Source: Pseudolysobacter antarcticus | GTDB taxonomy: Bacteria; Pseudomonadota; Gammaproteobacteria; Xanthomonadales; Rhodanobacteraceae | Assembly: GCF_004168365.1 (NCBI RefSeq) | Contig: NZ_CP035704.1 | Location: 1,860,001-1,924,000 of the forward strand | Reading direction: 5' to 3' | DNA: 64,000 nucleotides | Part shown: in pieces, positions 17,858 through 27,288 of the stretch | Position numbering within the stretch: position 1 is the stretch's first letter | Layout: every line of letters starts with the position of its first letter | Notes under the pieces: generated by a model | What the model was told of the DNA's origin: nothing | Databases searched by the model: none | The model's input: the letters and a program-made list of their open reading frames with translations, nothing else | Program-made: the position numbers and the translations under genes

Positions 17858-19219
17858 ATGCGCATCACTATATTCGGCACCGGCTATGTCGGCCTGGTCA
17901 CCGGTACTTGTCTCGCCGAAGTCGGCAACGATGTCATTTGTGTCGATGTCGATGCGGCCAAAGTCGCACGCCTCAACGATGGTGAAATTCCGATTTTTGA
18001 GCCGGGCCTGGACGAACTCGTGCGCGACAATCGCGCCGCCGGTCGACTACATTTCACCACTGCTGCGGAGCCTGCGATTGCGCATGGCCAGATGGTATTT
18101 ATCGCCGTCGGCACTCCGCCCGACGAAGACGGCAGCGCCGATCTTTCGCACGTACTCACTGTGGCGCGCAGCATCGGCCAGCACATCACGCGCTATACCG
18201 TGGTGGTCAACAAATCGACGGTGCCGGTCGGTACAGCGGATCGTGTGCGCGCGGCCATCAGCGCCGAGTTGCTGATACGTGGCCTCGACGTACCGTTCGA
18301 TGTGGTTTCCAATCCCGAATTCCTCAAAGAAGGCGATGCCGTCAAGGACTGCCTGCGCCCGGATCGCATCATTCTCGGTGCCGACAGCGCGCGCGCGATC
18401 GAGGCGATCAAGGCGTTGTACGCACCATTCAATCGCAATCACGAACGTCTTGTGCTGATGGATGTGCGTTCCGCCGAGCTGACCAAATACGCGGCCAACG
18501 CGATGCTTGCGACCAAGATCAGTTTCATGAACGAGATGGCGAATATCGCTGAGCATGTCGGCGCCGATATCGAACTCGTGCGCATCGGCATCGGCTCCGA
18601 TCCGCGCATCGGTTATTCGTTCATTTATCCGGGCGCTGGCTACGGCGGTTCGTGTTTTCCGAAAGACGTCCAGGCGCTTGAACGCACCGCTCGCGCGCAC
18701 GGTTACAACGCGCGGGTATTGAGTGCGGTCGAGGCGGTGAACGTGGATCAAAAAGACAAACTGTTCGTATTGATCGAGCGCCATTTCGGCGGTGACTTGG
18801 CCGGCAAGACGATCGCATTGTGGGGCCTGGCGTTCAAGCCGAATACCGACGACATGCGCGAAGCGCCGAGCCGACGTTTGCTCGAACAGTTGTGGGCTGC
18901 GGGTGCCAAGGTTCGCGCCTACGATCCCGAAGCGCGTCACGAGGCCGCGCGCCTGTATGGCGAGCATGCCGGTCTGCTACTTTGCGAACATCCACACGAC
19001 GCGCTGGAGCATGCCGATGCGCTCGTGATCGTGACCGAATGGAAGGAATTCTGGAGCCCGGATTTCGAGCGCATCAAGGCCACGTTGAAGTCGCCGGTGA
19101 TTTTCGACGGTCGCAATATCTACGAACCACGCACGGTCGAAGCGGCTGGCATCGCGTACTACGGCATCGGTCGCGGCCGCAGTCTGTTGCCAGCCCATGC
19201 CGCTGCGCGCAACGTTTGA
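17858..19219 (+). CDS. ugd: UDP-glucose 6-dehydrogenase
   Basis: Oxidises UDP-glucose to UDP-glucuronate with two NAD+, supplying precursors for exopolysaccharide or lipopolysaccharide. The 453-residue protein has an N-terminal Rossmann motif ([17 protein letters not shown] at 7-23), the middle-domain Lys region [17 protein letters not shown], and the catalytic Cys near 265 in [11 protein letters not shown]. The C-terminal UDP-binding domain has [18 protein letters not shown]. The ATG at 17858 gives the canonical [14 protein letters not shown] start. The frame from 17798 adds an atypical leader. slyX and a DUF2058 gene follow closely. Confidence 0.96.
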   Translation: MRITIFGTGYVGLVTGTCLAEVGNDVICVDVDAAKVARLNDGEIPIFEPGLDELVRDNRAAGRLHFTTAAEPAIAHGQMVFIAVGTPPDEDGSADLSHVLTVARSIGQHITRYTVVVNKSTVPVGTADRVRAAISAELLIRGLDVPFDVVSNPEFLKEGDAVKDCLRPDRIILGADSARAIEAIKALYAPFNRNHERLVLMDVRSAELTKYAANAMLATKISFMNEMANIAEHVGADIELVRIGIGSDPRIGYSFIYPGAGYGGSCFPKDVQALERTARAHGYNARVLSAVEAVNVDQKDKLFVLIERHFGGDLAGKTIALWGLAFKPNTDDMREAPSRRLLEQLWAAGAKVRAYDPEARHEAARLYGEHAGLLLCEHPHDALEHADALVIVTEWKEFWSPDFERIKATLKSPVIFDGRNIYEPRTVEAAGIAYYGIGRGRSLLPAHAAARNV

Positions 19220-19239
19220 ACAGGAACAAAAAAACAGTC

Positions 19240-19455
19240 ATGACCGATTTGCTGGAACAACGCCTGACCGATCTCGAAGTGCGCTTCGCCTTCGTCGACG
19301 ACATGGTGCAGACGCTCAACACGATGGCCGCAAATCAGGATCGGGTATTGTTCAAAATGCGTCAGGAATTCGAGCGTTTGCGCCAGGATCTGGATGCGAT
19401 CAAGACCGGTCTTTCCCACGATGCGCGCGAAGAAGCGCCTCCACCGCATTATTAG
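19240..19455 (+). CDS. slyX: SlyX family protein
   Basis: Small coiled-coil protein of 71 residues, the family's usual length. It has the conserved N-terminus LEQRLTDLEVRFAFVDDMVQTLN and a C-terminal PPPHY, which is diagnostic for SlyX. Function is unknown in any organism. The ATG is 20 bases after the ugd stop. A longer frame exists upstream but lies inside ugd. It is probably co-transcribed with ugd and the DUF2058 gene. Confidence 0.92.
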   Translation: MTDLLEQRLTDLEVRFAFVDDMVQTLNTMAANQDRVLFKMRQEFERLRQDLDAIKTGLSHDAREEAPPPHY

Positions 19456-19464
19456 AGTTAAGTC

Positions 19465-20076
19465 ATGGCAGATTCCCTACGCGATCAGCTGCTCAAAAGC
19501 GGCCTGGTACAAAAACTCAAGGTCGAGGTAAAGCCAGCGCCAGCGCCGGCCAAACCACAATCGCGGCATGTGCAGAACAAGCCTCATCACGCGCGCCCGG
19601 ATCAAGCGAAACGTCCGCATGATGGCGATGAAAAGCAGCGCCGGTCATCGGCGCCCGCGCCGGCAAAATCCGCCGAAGAACTCAATCTGGCGCGCGCCTA
19701 TGCGCTGCGCGCGCGCGATGAAAAACAGGAGCGCGAACGTACCGAGCGCGCTGCCGCCGAAGTGGCGCGGGAGAAGAAAGAGCGCAAGCAGAAACTCGCG
19801 CAACTCGTGTCCGGCAAAAGTCTGAACGATGCGAGCGCAGAACAGGCACGCCACTTCACCCACGGCAACAAGATCCGGCGCATCTATTGCACGCCCGAAC
19901 AGTTGATCAAACTCAATCTGGGCGAGCTTGGCGTAGTGCAGAACACCGGTCGTTATCTGCTGGTCGATCGCGAAACCGCGCTTGCGGCACAGGCCATCGA
20001 TACCGATGCGCTGGTGTTGTTGCCCGATCCGAATGCGGCGCCGGACGACGATATTCCCGCGGATTTGATCTGGTAG
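19465..20076 (+). CDS. DUF2058 family protein (YaiL-like)
   Basis: Protein of 203 residues starting MADSLRDQLLKSGLVQKLK, the family signature. A highly charged, Ala/Lys/Arg-rich helical middle (about 55-120) is followed by a conserved C-terminal domain with FTHGNKIRRIYCTPEQLIKLNLGEL. YaiL-type proteins are annotated as nucleoid- or nucleoprotein-associated, but the biochemical role is unclear. It starts 9 bases after slyX. Confident as a family member, not as to function. Confidence 0.9.
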   Translation: MADSLRDQLLKSGLVQKLKVEVKPAPAPAKPQSRHVQNKPHHARPDQAKRPHDGDEKQRRSSAPAPAKSAEELNLARAYALRARDEKQERERTERAAAEVAREKKERKQKLAQLVSGKSLNDASAEQARHFTHGNKIRRIYCTPEQLIKLNLGELGVVQNTGRYLLVDRETALAAQAIDTDALVLLPDPNAAPDDDIPADLIW

Positions 20077-20135
20077 GCTAGGCGCATCCAGTGGATTCGC
20101 GCTGGTTTGCACTTCGGCTCTCGCGAGGAAATTCG

Positions 20136-21185
20136 ATGCGCACTCTGCATGCTGGCTGGTTGATAACGCTGTTCGTGTTGCTGAGTGTCGATGTCGCTTG
20201 CGCCAATCCCTTGCCGCGTTTTACCGCGAATGCGGTATGGAATCGTGATATCAGTAGTGCGCCGTTTGCTACGAACTCGGCGACGATGATTTCCACGCTC
20301 GGCACATGGGGCAACGGCAATACGATGCAGATCGATTTCTCGATGCACGTGGTGTACGCGGCGGCAAATAGTCCTACCCGGCAAATTTCTCCCGTCGCTG
20401 GTTATTACACGGGCGATTGCGATACCGCGGCCGCAGTGAATTTTCCGATGCCGGTCGGCGGTGCGATCGAAGGATCGACAAATTACACGTGCAACCTTGC
20501 CAGCGACGACTGCCATCTGCTGGTAGTGCAGGGCAATATTCTGTACGAATCCTACAAATCGAATTTGCAGGGCACCAAGCTGCAATCGATCTGCGTCGTG
20601 CATTGGGATCTGAGCAAGGTCTATCCGCCCGAAGGGCGCGGTGATCAATGCACGTCGGCCGACGCTGCCGGTTTTCCGATCGCGCCGTTGTTGTTCAACG
20701 CCGATGAAGTGGCTGCGGCACTGAGTGTCAGTAATGGCGATATCGGCCACGCCATCCGATTTGTTTTGCCGAACAATCACATGGCTGCGTCGCGTTACGT
20801 CCATCCAGGCACGCATACCACCTCAGCGACAAGCGGCTCGCTGGCCAGCGTGCCTTACGGCTCGCGTTTGCGCCTGCACGGCAATTTCAACATGAGCCAT
20901 TACAACGCCGCCGCCCAGGTGCTGCTGCGCACGATGCAGCGTTATGGCATCGTGCTGTCGGATGGAGGCGATATCGCACTCACTGCCGAAGACGACCTGC
21001 TCACTACGCACAAGTGGGCGGATGCGAATATCGACATCGATTCGCATACGTTCTCGACCGACACGAGCACACCGGTGCATGTGAGTGATTTCGATGTCGT
21101 AGAAACCGGTCCGCAACATATTCTCGATGACTGCAATACGCGCACTGCCGAAGACTTTATCTACATCGACCACTTCGATTACTGA
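20136..21185 (+). CDS. Secreted protein of unknown function
   Basis: Protein of 349 residues with a clear signal peptide (1-23, ending VACA). The ATG at 20136 follows GCGAGGAAATTCG, so I prefer it to the frame start at 20091. The body contains IRFVLPNNHMAASRYVHPG, YGSRLRLHGNFNMSHYN and MQRYGIVLSDGGDIALTAEDD. I have seen similar patterns only in uncharacterised secreted bacterial proteins that sometimes accompany carbohydrate-related domains. Six cysteines in the mature part suggest disulphides. No catalytic motif is assigned. No obvious partner gene is adjacent, and the kdp locus begins downstream. Confidence 0.82.
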   Translation: MRTLHAGWLITLFVLLSVDVACANPLPRFTANAVWNRDISSAPFATNSATMISTLGTWGNGNTMQIDFSMHVVYAAANSPTRQISPVAGYYTGDCDTAAAVNFPMPVGGAIEGSTNYTCNLASDDCHLLVVQGNILYESYKSNLQGTKLQSICVVHWDLSKVYPPEGRGDQCTSADAAGFPIAPLLFNADEVAAALSVSNGDIGHAIRFVLPNNHMAASRYVHPGTHTTSATSGSLASVPYGSRLRLHGNFNMSHYNAAAQVLLRTMQRYGIVLSDGGDIALTAEDDLLTTHKWADANIDIDSHTFSTDTSTPVHVSDFDVVETGPQHILDDCNTRTAEDFIYIDHFDY

Positions 21186-21278
21186 CGGATATTCCGTCCT
21201 CGTTGCGCGCAGTCCGCACAATGTTTCTCCCAGCTATGTTGCTTCTCGCGCTGACCGACACAAGCTGATCTAGCGCGT

Positions 21279-21307
21279 CATCTTTATACGATTTTTATTT
21301 CCCGCCG
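21279..21307 (+). promoter_or_regulatory. Candidate KdpE-binding site upstream of the kdp operon
   Basis: The stretch contains TTTATAC, then a T-rich tract, then CCCGCC. From memory this is close in order and spacing to the E. coli kdpFABC operator (TTTATAC, T-tract, CCCGCC). It lies about 70 bases upstream of the first kdp-associated start codon, and a KdpE gene is present at 31216. A -10 box downstream is not clear. The assignment is by resemblance. Confidence 0.6.
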
Positions 21308-21375
21308 CGTAATCCTTACTACTTCGCTATGCGCTGCCGCCTAAAGTGCCGCATCGCCAAAGCGGAAGTCGTGTC

Positions 21376-21468
21376 ATGGATATCGTCTACCTCGTTTTAC
21401 TCGCCGGGCTGGTCGTCAGCACGCTCGGTTACCTGTGGCTGTGTGATCGCCTCGGGGATCGTCGATGA
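21376..21468 (+). CDS. 30-residue single-pass membrane peptide upstream of kdpF
   Basis: The frame encodes 30 residues: MDIVYLVLLAGLVVSTLGYL followed by a basic end, DRLGDRR. It has one transmembrane segment. It is preceded by GCGGAAG and overlaps the kdpF start as ATGA (21465-21468), so it is arranged like a translated, coupled cistron. It differs from KdpF in sequence and orientation signals. I recall comparable short ORFs before kdpF in other bacteria but cannot name a family. A role in Kdp assembly or translation coupling is inference. Confidence 0.6.
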   Translation: MDIVYLVLLAGLVVSTLGYLWLCDRLGDRR

Positions 21469-21557
21469 ACCCGCTGTATGTGATTTCCGGCGTGATCGCG
21501 CTGGCGCTGACGGTGTATCTGGTATTTGCGTTGCTCAAGCCGGAGTGGTTCGAATGA
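21465..21557 (+). CDS. kdpF: Potassium-transporting ATPase small subunit KdpF
   Basis: Peptide of 30 residues, beginning MNPLYVISGVIALALTVYLV and ending ALLKPEWFE, which is the KdpF signature of one membrane helix followed by a KPE-x-F end. KdpF stabilises the KdpABC complex in the inner membrane. Its start overlaps the preceding peptide's stop, and its stop overlaps the kdpA start (ATGA at 21554-21557). The four-base overlaps imply tightly coupled translation. Confidence 0.9.
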   Translation: MNPLYVISGVIALALTVYLVFALLKPEWFE

Positions 21558-23359
21558 GTGCCAACGAGTATCTGCAAGCTGCACTGTTTCTCGGCGTGTT
21601 GCTGGCACTGGTGAAACCGCTCGGCGCGTATATGGCGTTGGTATTTTCCGACACCCCGAATCGGGTCACGCGCTTCGGCGCGGGGGTTGAAAATTTGCTG
21701 TATCGCCTCTGCGGAATTCGTCGCGATCAGGATATGAGCTGGCAGCGGTATGCACTGGCGATGCTGATGTTCAACGTGCTCGGTTTGCTGTTCGTTTACG
21801 CCATCCAGCGTGTGCAGCAATGGTTGCCCCTGAATCCGCAGCATTTCGATGCGGTCAGTCCGGATTCGGCGATGAACACCGCGATCAGCTTTGCCAGCAA
21901 TACCAACTGGCAAGGTTACGGCGGCGAATCAACAATGAGTTATCTGACCCAGATGCTCGCCCTGAACGTGCAGAATTTTCTGTCTGCCGCAACCGGCATC
22001 GCGGTATTGATCGCGCTGATTCGTGGCTTCACGCGGCGCAATGCAAAGACCATCGGCAACTTCTGGGTCGACATGACTCGCAGCGTTTTGTACGTGTTGT
22101 TGCCGCTGTCCTTCGTGCTTGCGCTCGCGTTGGTTTCGCAAGGTGTGGTGCAGAATTTCGAGCCGTATCGCAACGTGCCCCTAGTCGAAGCCACCACCGC
22201 CAGCGAAACCCAAAAAGATGCCGAAGGCAACGCGCTGAAGGATGCTGCCGGCAAGGAAATCATCAAGGAAACCCAGGTCACCGAACAGACCTTGCCGTTC
22301 GGCCCAGCCGCGTCGCAGATCGCGATCAAGCAGCTCGGCACCAACGGCGGCGGTTTCTTCAATACCAACTCGGCGCATCCATACGAGAACCCCACGCCGC
22401 TCAGTAATTTCCTCGAGCTGCTGTCGATCCTGCTGATCCCGGCAGCGCTGTGTTACACCTTCGGCAAAATGGTCGGCGACCGTCGTCAGGGCTGGACTTT
22501 GCTCGCGGCGATGCTGGTGATTTTCGTACCGCTGGTGCTCGCGTGTACTTATGCCGAGCAGGCCGGCAATCCGGCGTTGACCGCGCTCGGTGTCGACCAG
22601 AATGTATCGGCGCTGCAAGCCGGCGGCAACATGGAAGGCAAGGAAACGCGCTTCGGTATCGTCAACTCGACGATCTGGGCGAGCGCCACTACCGCCGCGT
22701 CGAACGGTTCGGTGAACGCGATGCACGACTCGTTCACGCCGCTCGGCGGGCTCGTGCCGATGTGGCTCATGCAACTCGGTGAAGTGATATTTGGCGGCGT
22801 CGGCTGTGGCCTTTACGGCATGCTCGCGTTTGCGATCGTTGCGGTGTTCATCGCTGGTTTGATGGTCGGGCGCACGCCGGAATATCTCGGCAAGAAGATC
22901 GAGGCGTTCGAGATGAAAATGGCCAGTCTGGTCGTGTTGATTCCGTGTGCGATGGTGTTGATCGGCACGGCTGTTGCTGTGCTTTCGGCCTCGGGCGTTG
23001 CCGGGATTGCGAATCCCGGCGCGCACGGTTTCAGCGAAATTCTCTACGCGTTTTCGTCAGCGTCGAACAACAACGGCAGCGCGTTTGCCGGTCTCTCCGC
23101 GAACACGCCGTTCTACAACATCCTGCTCGGCATCGCGATGTTCCTCGCGCGTTTCCCGCTGGCGATCGGCATGCTCGCGGTGGCCGGTTCGCTGGCTGCG
23201 AAAAAGACTGTACCAGTCTCCGCCGGAACCTTGCCGACCCACACGCCGCTGTTCGCGACCTTGCTTGCGATCACCGTGGTGATTATCGGGGCGCTGACTT
23301 TTTTACCCGCGCTGGCGTTGGGTCCGGTTGCAGAATTTCTGATCGCTTCGGGACACTAA
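21554..23359 (+). CDS. kdpA: Potassium-transporting ATPase subunit KdpA
   Basis: The potassium-channel-like subunit of the high-affinity KdpFABC pump, 601 residues with about ten membrane segments. Pore-loop sequences typical of the superfamily of K+ transporters are visible: [36 protein letters not shown] and [14 protein letters not shown]. The start at 21554 ([15 protein letters not shown]) overlaps kdpF. The frame open from 21329 is upstream read-through. A 20-residue charged insertion after [12 protein letters not shown] (about 215-240) is common in proteobacterial KdpA. Confidence 0.96.
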   Translation: MSANEYLQAALFLGVLLALVKPLGAYMALVFSDTPNRVTRFGAGVENLLYRLCGIRRDQDMSWQRYALAMLMFNVLGLLFVYAIQRVQQWLPLNPQHFDAVSPDSAMNTAISFASNTNWQGYGGESTMSYLTQMLALNVQNFLSAATGIAVLIALIRGFTRRNAKTIGNFWVDMTRSVLYVLLPLSFVLALALVSQGVVQNFEPYRNVPLVEATTASETQKDAEGNALKDAAGKEIIKETQVTEQTLPFGPAASQIAIKQLGTNGGGFFNTNSAHPYENPTPLSNFLELLSILLIPAALCYTFGKMVGDRRQGWTLLAAMLVIFVPLVLACTYAEQAGNPALTALGVDQNVSALQAGGNMEGKETRFGIVNSTIWASATTAASNGSVNAMHDSFTPLGGLVPMWLMQLGEVIFGGVGCGLYGMLAFAIVAVFIAGLMVGRTPEYLGKKIEAFEMKMASLVVLIPCAMVLIGTAVAVLSASGVAGIANPGAHGFSEILYAFSSASNNNGSAFAGLSANTPFYNILLGIAMFLARFPLAIGMLAVAGSLAAKKTVPVSAGTLPTHTPLFATLLAITVVIIGALTFLPALALGPVAEFLIASGH

Positions 23360-23360
23360 G

Positions 23361-25448
23361 ATGACTCCTACTACTGATCGTATCGGCGCTGATCGCAGCA
23401 AGGGTTTTGATCGCGCGTTATTCGTCCCGGCATTGCTCGAATCGGTGCGCAAACTTGCACCGCAACGCCAGTTCCGAAATCCGGTGATGTTTGTGGTTTT
23501 TGTCTGCAGCCTCATGACGACATGCTTGTGGTTGCAGGCGTTGTTTGGTCACGGCGAAGCGCCCGCGGGATTTATTTTGTGGGTCAGTTTGTGGCTGTGG
23601 TTCACCTTGCTGTTTGCGAACTTTGCCGAGGCGCTGGCCGAAGGTCGCGGCAAGGCGCAGGCGCAAGCGTTGCGCAGCGCGCGCCGTGATGTGCTGGCGA
23701 ATAAACTTCCTTCACCGAATCGTCTTGGCACGGTCACACCGACCTCGGCCAGCGATTTGCGCAGCGGCGATCTGGTGCTGGTGCAAGCCAACGAGCAGGT
23801 TCCCGGCGACGGCGAAGTGATCGAAGGTGCGGCCTCGGTCGACGAAAGTGCGATCACCGGTGAATCCGCGCCGGTGATTCGCGAATCCGGCGGCGATCGC
23901 AGTTCGGTCACCGGTGGCACACGCGTATTGTCGGATTGGCTCGTAGTGCGTATCGCCAACAATCCCGGCGAAAGTTTTCTCGATCGCATGATCGCGATGG
24001 TCGAAGGCGCATCGCGACGCAAGACGCCGAATGAAATCGCACTGACGATTTTGCTCGCCAAACTCACCTTGGTTTTCCTGCTTGCCTGCGTCACCTTGCT
24101 GCCGTATTCGCTGTACAGCGTTCAAGCCGCAGGACATGGCGAACCGATCACGATCACCGTGCTCGTGGCGCTGCTGGTGTGCCTGATTCCGACCACGATC
24201 GGCGGCCTGCTTTCGGCGATTGGTATCGCGGGTATGGATCGCATGATTCAAGCCAACGTGATCGCCACGTCGGGCCGTGCGGTCGAAGCCGCGGGCGATG
24301 TCGATGTGTTGCTGCTCGATAAAACCGGCACGATCACGCTTGGCAATCGCCAGGCGGTTGCGTTCCATCCCGCGCCGGGTGTGGCGGTTGAAGCTTTCGC
24401 CGATGCGGCGCAGCTTGCATCGCTCGCCGACGAAACGCCGGAAGGTCGCAGCATCGTGGTGCTCGCCAAGGAAAAATTCGGTTTGCGCGAACGTGACCTG
24501 CAGCAGCACGACATGCAGTTCGTGCCGTTCACCGCACAGACGCGCATGAGCGGCGTGGACATGGCCGGTCGGCAAATTCGCAAAGGCGCGCTGGATGCGG
24601 TCGAGCGTTATCTGATCAGCGTCGGTGGCACCTTGCCGGCCGAAGTGCGGCGCAGCGCCGAGATCGTCGCGCGCCAGGGCGCGACGCCGCTGATCGTTGC
24701 CGATGGCCGCCACGCGCTCGGCGTGATCGAGCTCAAGGATATCGTCAAGGGTGGCATCCGCGAGCGCTTCGTCGAGCTGCGCCGCATGGGCATCAAGACC
24801 ATCATGATTACCGGCGACAATCCGCTCACCGCCGGCGCGATTGCGGGCGAAGCGGGCGTCGATGATTTCCTCGCTGAAGCCACGCCCGAAGCGAAGCTCA
24901 AACTGATCCGCGACATCCAGGCCGAAGGCCGACTCGTCGCGATGTGCGGCGACGGCACCAACGATGCACCGGCGCTCGCGCAGGCCGATGTCGCGGTGGC
25001 GATGAACACCGGCACGCAGGCGGCGAAAGAGGCCGGCAACATGGTCGATCTGGATTCCAATCCAACCAAACTCATCGAGATCGTCGAGATCGGCAAGCAG
25101 ATGCTGATCACGCGCGGCGCGCTGACCACGTTCTCGGTCGCCAACGATGTCGCGAAATATTTCGCGATCATTCCGGCGGCGTTTGCGAGCACGTATCCGG
25201 CCTTGAATGCGCTCAACGTGATGCATCTCGCCACGCCGCAAAGCGCGATTCTGTCGGCGGTGATTTTCAACGCGCTGATCATCATTGTGCTGATTCCGCT
25301 GGCGCTGCGCGGCGTGCGTGCACGTGCGCTGGCGGCGGGTGCACTGCTTCGTCGCAACCTGCTTGTCTACGGCGTTACCGGCCTGCTGGTGCCGTTCGTC
25401 GGCATCAAGCTGATCGACATGGTTCTGGTTTTGTTTGGGCTTGCCTGA
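23361..25448 (+). CDS. kdpB: Potassium-transporting P-type ATPase subunit KdpB
   Basis: Catalytic subunit of 695 residues, the usual size (about 680-700). It carries the actuator motif TGESAPV near 167, phosphorylation site DKTGTIT with D320, and the hinge sequences TGDNPLTA and [23 protein letters not shown] hydrolysis here drives K+ uptake through KdpA. Two bases separate it from kdpA. The basic N-terminus ([20 protein letters not shown]) is typical. A very long antisense frame (23712-25568) is a codon-bias shadow. Confidence 0.97.
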   Translation: MTPTTDRIGADRSKGFDRALFVPALLESVRKLAPQRQFRNPVMFVVFVCSLMTTCLWLQALFGHGEAPAGFILWVSLWLWFTLLFANFAEALAEGRGKAQAQALRSARRDVLANKLPSPNRLGTVTPTSASDLRSGDLVLVQANEQVPGDGEVIEGAASVDESAITGESAPVIRESGGDRSSVTGGTRVLSDWLVVRIANNPGESFLDRMIAMVEGASRRKTPNEIALTILLAKLTLVFLLACVTLLPYSLYSVQAAGHGEPITITVLVALLVCLIPTTIGGLLSAIGIAGMDRMIQANVIATSGRAVEAAGDVDVLLLDKTGTITLGNRQAVAFHPAPGVAVEAFADAAQLASLADETPEGRSIVVLAKEKFGLRERDLQQHDMQFVPFTAQTRMSGVDMAGRQIRKGALDAVERYLISVGGTLPAEVRRSAEIVARQGATPLIVADGRHALGVIELKDIVKGGIRERFVELRRMGIKTIMITGDNPLTAGAIAGEAGVDDFLAEATPEAKLKLIRDIQAEGRLVAMCGDGTNDAPALAQADVAVAMNTGTQAAKEAGNMVDLDSNPTKLIEIVEIGKQMLITRGALTTFSVANDVAKYFAIIPAAFASTYPALNALNVMHLATPQSAILSAVIFNALIIIVLIPLALRGVRARALAAGALLRRNLLVYGVTGLLVPFVGIKLIDMVLVLFGLA

Positions 25449-25457
25449 GGAATAACG

Positions 25458-25652
25458 ATGCGTATGCACATGCTTCGCGTGATTTCGATCGATCCGCTTT
25501 TTCCCGATGATGATCATCACATGGATGTCGCCGCCAACGACGCGGAATGCGGACCGGTGCTGCTGCAACCGCTCAAGATTGCAGCGATTGAAACGTCGCT
25601 AGCAGTCAGCGAAAACGATGCCTATTGGCTCGGCGGCTACGCCGGAATTTGA
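25458..25652 (+). CDS. 64-residue orphan protein within the kdp operon
   Basis: Small soluble-looking protein of 64 residues that I do not recognise. It begins 9 bases after kdpB with a GAGGAATAACG ribosome-binding site. It is acidic in the middle (DPLFPDDDHHMDVAANDAE) and His-containing, with no membrane segment. It ends just before a terminator-like hairpin. The good Shine-Dalgarno sequence and operon spacing support translation. A function linked to Kdp is only positional inference. Confidence 0.55.
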   Translation: MRMHMLRVISIDPLFPDDDHHMDVAANDAECGPVLLQPLKIAAIETSLAVSENDAYWLGGYAGI

Positions 25653-25670
25653 GTCACTTTTCTTTGGCTC

Positions 25671-25708
25671 GTCATTGACCGGTGAAGCGGGTCAATGACA
25701 GAGTTTTT
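25671..25708 (+). terminator. Terminator-like hairpin splitting the kdp operon
   Basis: GTCATTGACC and GGTCAATGAC form a perfect 10-bp stem with a 9-base loop, followed by AGAG and a five-T run. It separates kdpFAB and the 64-residue gene from the porin and kdpC. It probably causes partial termination or marks a transcript boundary. Confidence 0.7.
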
Positions 25709-25751
25709 CTACACAACAGATCGATTTCAGTTTGGTTCAAGAGGGGTTTTT

Positions 25752-27224
25752 ATGCGTGCGGTTTTTCTGTCTGCAGCCATTTCTGCAACTTTGTTATCCG
25801 TCTCGACCAGCGCGATGGCGCAACCCGGCGCCGTTGATGAATCCGCCGACAACGGTGTCAATAGTGTCGCGGCATCCGCCCCGATCGCTAGTGGATCCAG
25901 CGACTGCAGCCACGGATTTTTCAGTCGTCTCGCCAGCGCGTATCGCGAAGATGCCAATCCTGCGCCGAGCGATCCGAACGCGCCTGCGCCAGCACGGCGT
26001 GGGTTGGATTCGCCATTTTCCTCAGCGCCGTTTCCTTCTGCCGAATGGCAGCTCGGCGGCGTCGATTATGCGATCGGCGTGCCGAACGAAAACTCGCAAT
26101 ATCCGCTGGAAAGAGCGCTGGCCTGTACGCCGCTCGGGCACTGGATGCAGGACAATCGCATCGAGGTTTACGGCTGGGTCAATCCGTCGGCGAATCTCAG
26201 CAGCTCGAACTTCAATGCCTATCCGTTATCGTATGCAACGCGTCCGAATCGGGTCGAGTTCGATCAGTTCCTGGTGCGTGTCGAGCGCCTGCCGGACACA
26301 GTGCAGACCGATCATATCGACTGGGGTTTTCATTTCGATAATCTTTACGGTTACGACTACCACTACACCACGTCGAAAGGTGTTTTCAGCAACCAGCTTC
26401 TGAACAATCCCAACCCGAATCAGCCGATCGCGGCGAACGCCGGCGTATCCGGAAAAGTGTACGGCGACGATCCGATGATCTGGTACGTCGACATGTACAT
26501 TCCGTCGATCGCTCAAGGCATGCAGATCACCGCAGGCCGTTTCCTTTCGTTGCCCGATATCGAAGCGCAGTTCGCGCCGCAAAACTATCTGCTGACGCAT
26601 TCGATTTTGTATACCACCGACGCCTACACCAACATCGGCGTGCTCACCACGACCAAACTTTCGGATAATTGGACGGTACAACTCGGCGTGCACAGTGGTG
26701 ACGACGTGGCGCCGTGGAACAAGGCATCGACCGCGTCGTTGCAAGCCTGCGTGCGCTGGGTATCGGACTCGAACAACGACATGTTGTATCCGTGCGTCGA
26801 GTCGTACAACGGCAGGAAACAAACCTACAATAATCTGCAGGAATTCGTGCTCACGTGGGGCCATCGCTTCACCCCGAATGTGCACATGCTGACCGAAGGT
26901 TATCGCATCTATGTCAACGACCAGCCGGGCTTGCCGCCAGGGCAGGCGGCGCAGATCGGCGTGGTCAATTATTTCAATGTCGAGCTCGATCCAGCCAACA
27001 TGATTTCGTTCCGCAACGAATGGGTCAAGGACGAGCAGGGCCAGCGCACCGGTTACGCCACGCGCTATGTCAGCACGACGCTCGGCATGACCCATTGGGT
27101 TAATCAGAATCTCGAAATTCGTCCGGAAATTCGCTACGAACATTCGCTCGATGTACCGGCGTATGACAATGGCACGAAGTCCACGCAAAAGACCTTGCTG
27201 GTCGATGCGATCTTCCATTTCTAA
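25752..27224 (+). CDS. Outer-membrane beta-barrel porin (BBP2/OmpL-like) in the kdp locus
   Basis: Protein of 490 residues with a signal peptide (1-24, ending AMA). It has a disordered Ser/Pro-rich stretch to about 90, then a long beta-barrel region of alternating aromatic strands, ending in the outer-membrane insertion signature LLVDAIFHF with C-terminal Phe. IPSIAQGMQITAGRFLSLPDIE and VQLGVHSGDDVAPWNK resemble the putative porin-2 family. The ATG at 25752 gives a proper signal peptide. It lies between kdpB and kdpC, where a porin could supply K+ to the periplasm; that role is inference. Confidence 0.85.
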   Translation: MRAVFLSAAISATLLSVSTSAMAQPGAVDESADNGVNSVAASAPIASGSSDCSHGFFSRLASAYREDANPAPSDPNAPAPARRGLDSPFSSAPFPSAEWQLGGVDYAIGVPNENSQYPLERALACTPLGHWMQDNRIEVYGWVNPSANLSSSNFNAYPLSYATRPNRVEFDQFLVRVERLPDTVQTDHIDWGFHFDNLYGYDYHYTTSKGVFSNQLLNNPNPNQPIAANAGVSGKVYGDDPMIWYVDMYIPSIAQGMQITAGRFLSLPDIEAQFAPQNYLLTHSILYTTDAYTNIGVLTTTKLSDNWTVQLGVHSGDDVAPWNKASTASLQACVRWVSDSNNDMLYPCVESYNGRKQTYNNLQEFVLTWGHRFTPNVHMLTEGYRIYVNDQPGLPPGQAAQIGVVNYFNVELDPANMISFRNEWVKDEQGQRTGYATRYVSTTLGMTHWVNQNLEIRPEIRYEHSLDVPAYDNGTKSTQKTLLVDAIFHF

Positions 27225-27288
27225 GGCCGCTATATTCCGTCGCGTATCGCAACGAGTTTGCATTTGAATTGTTCAAGAGGCAGCTATC

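Noticed and set aside
23712-25568. 618-residue minus-strand open frame over kdpB
   Set aside because: It is a shadow of kdpB caused by codon bias; the sequence is Arg/His-rich without any recognisable domain or ribosome-binding site.
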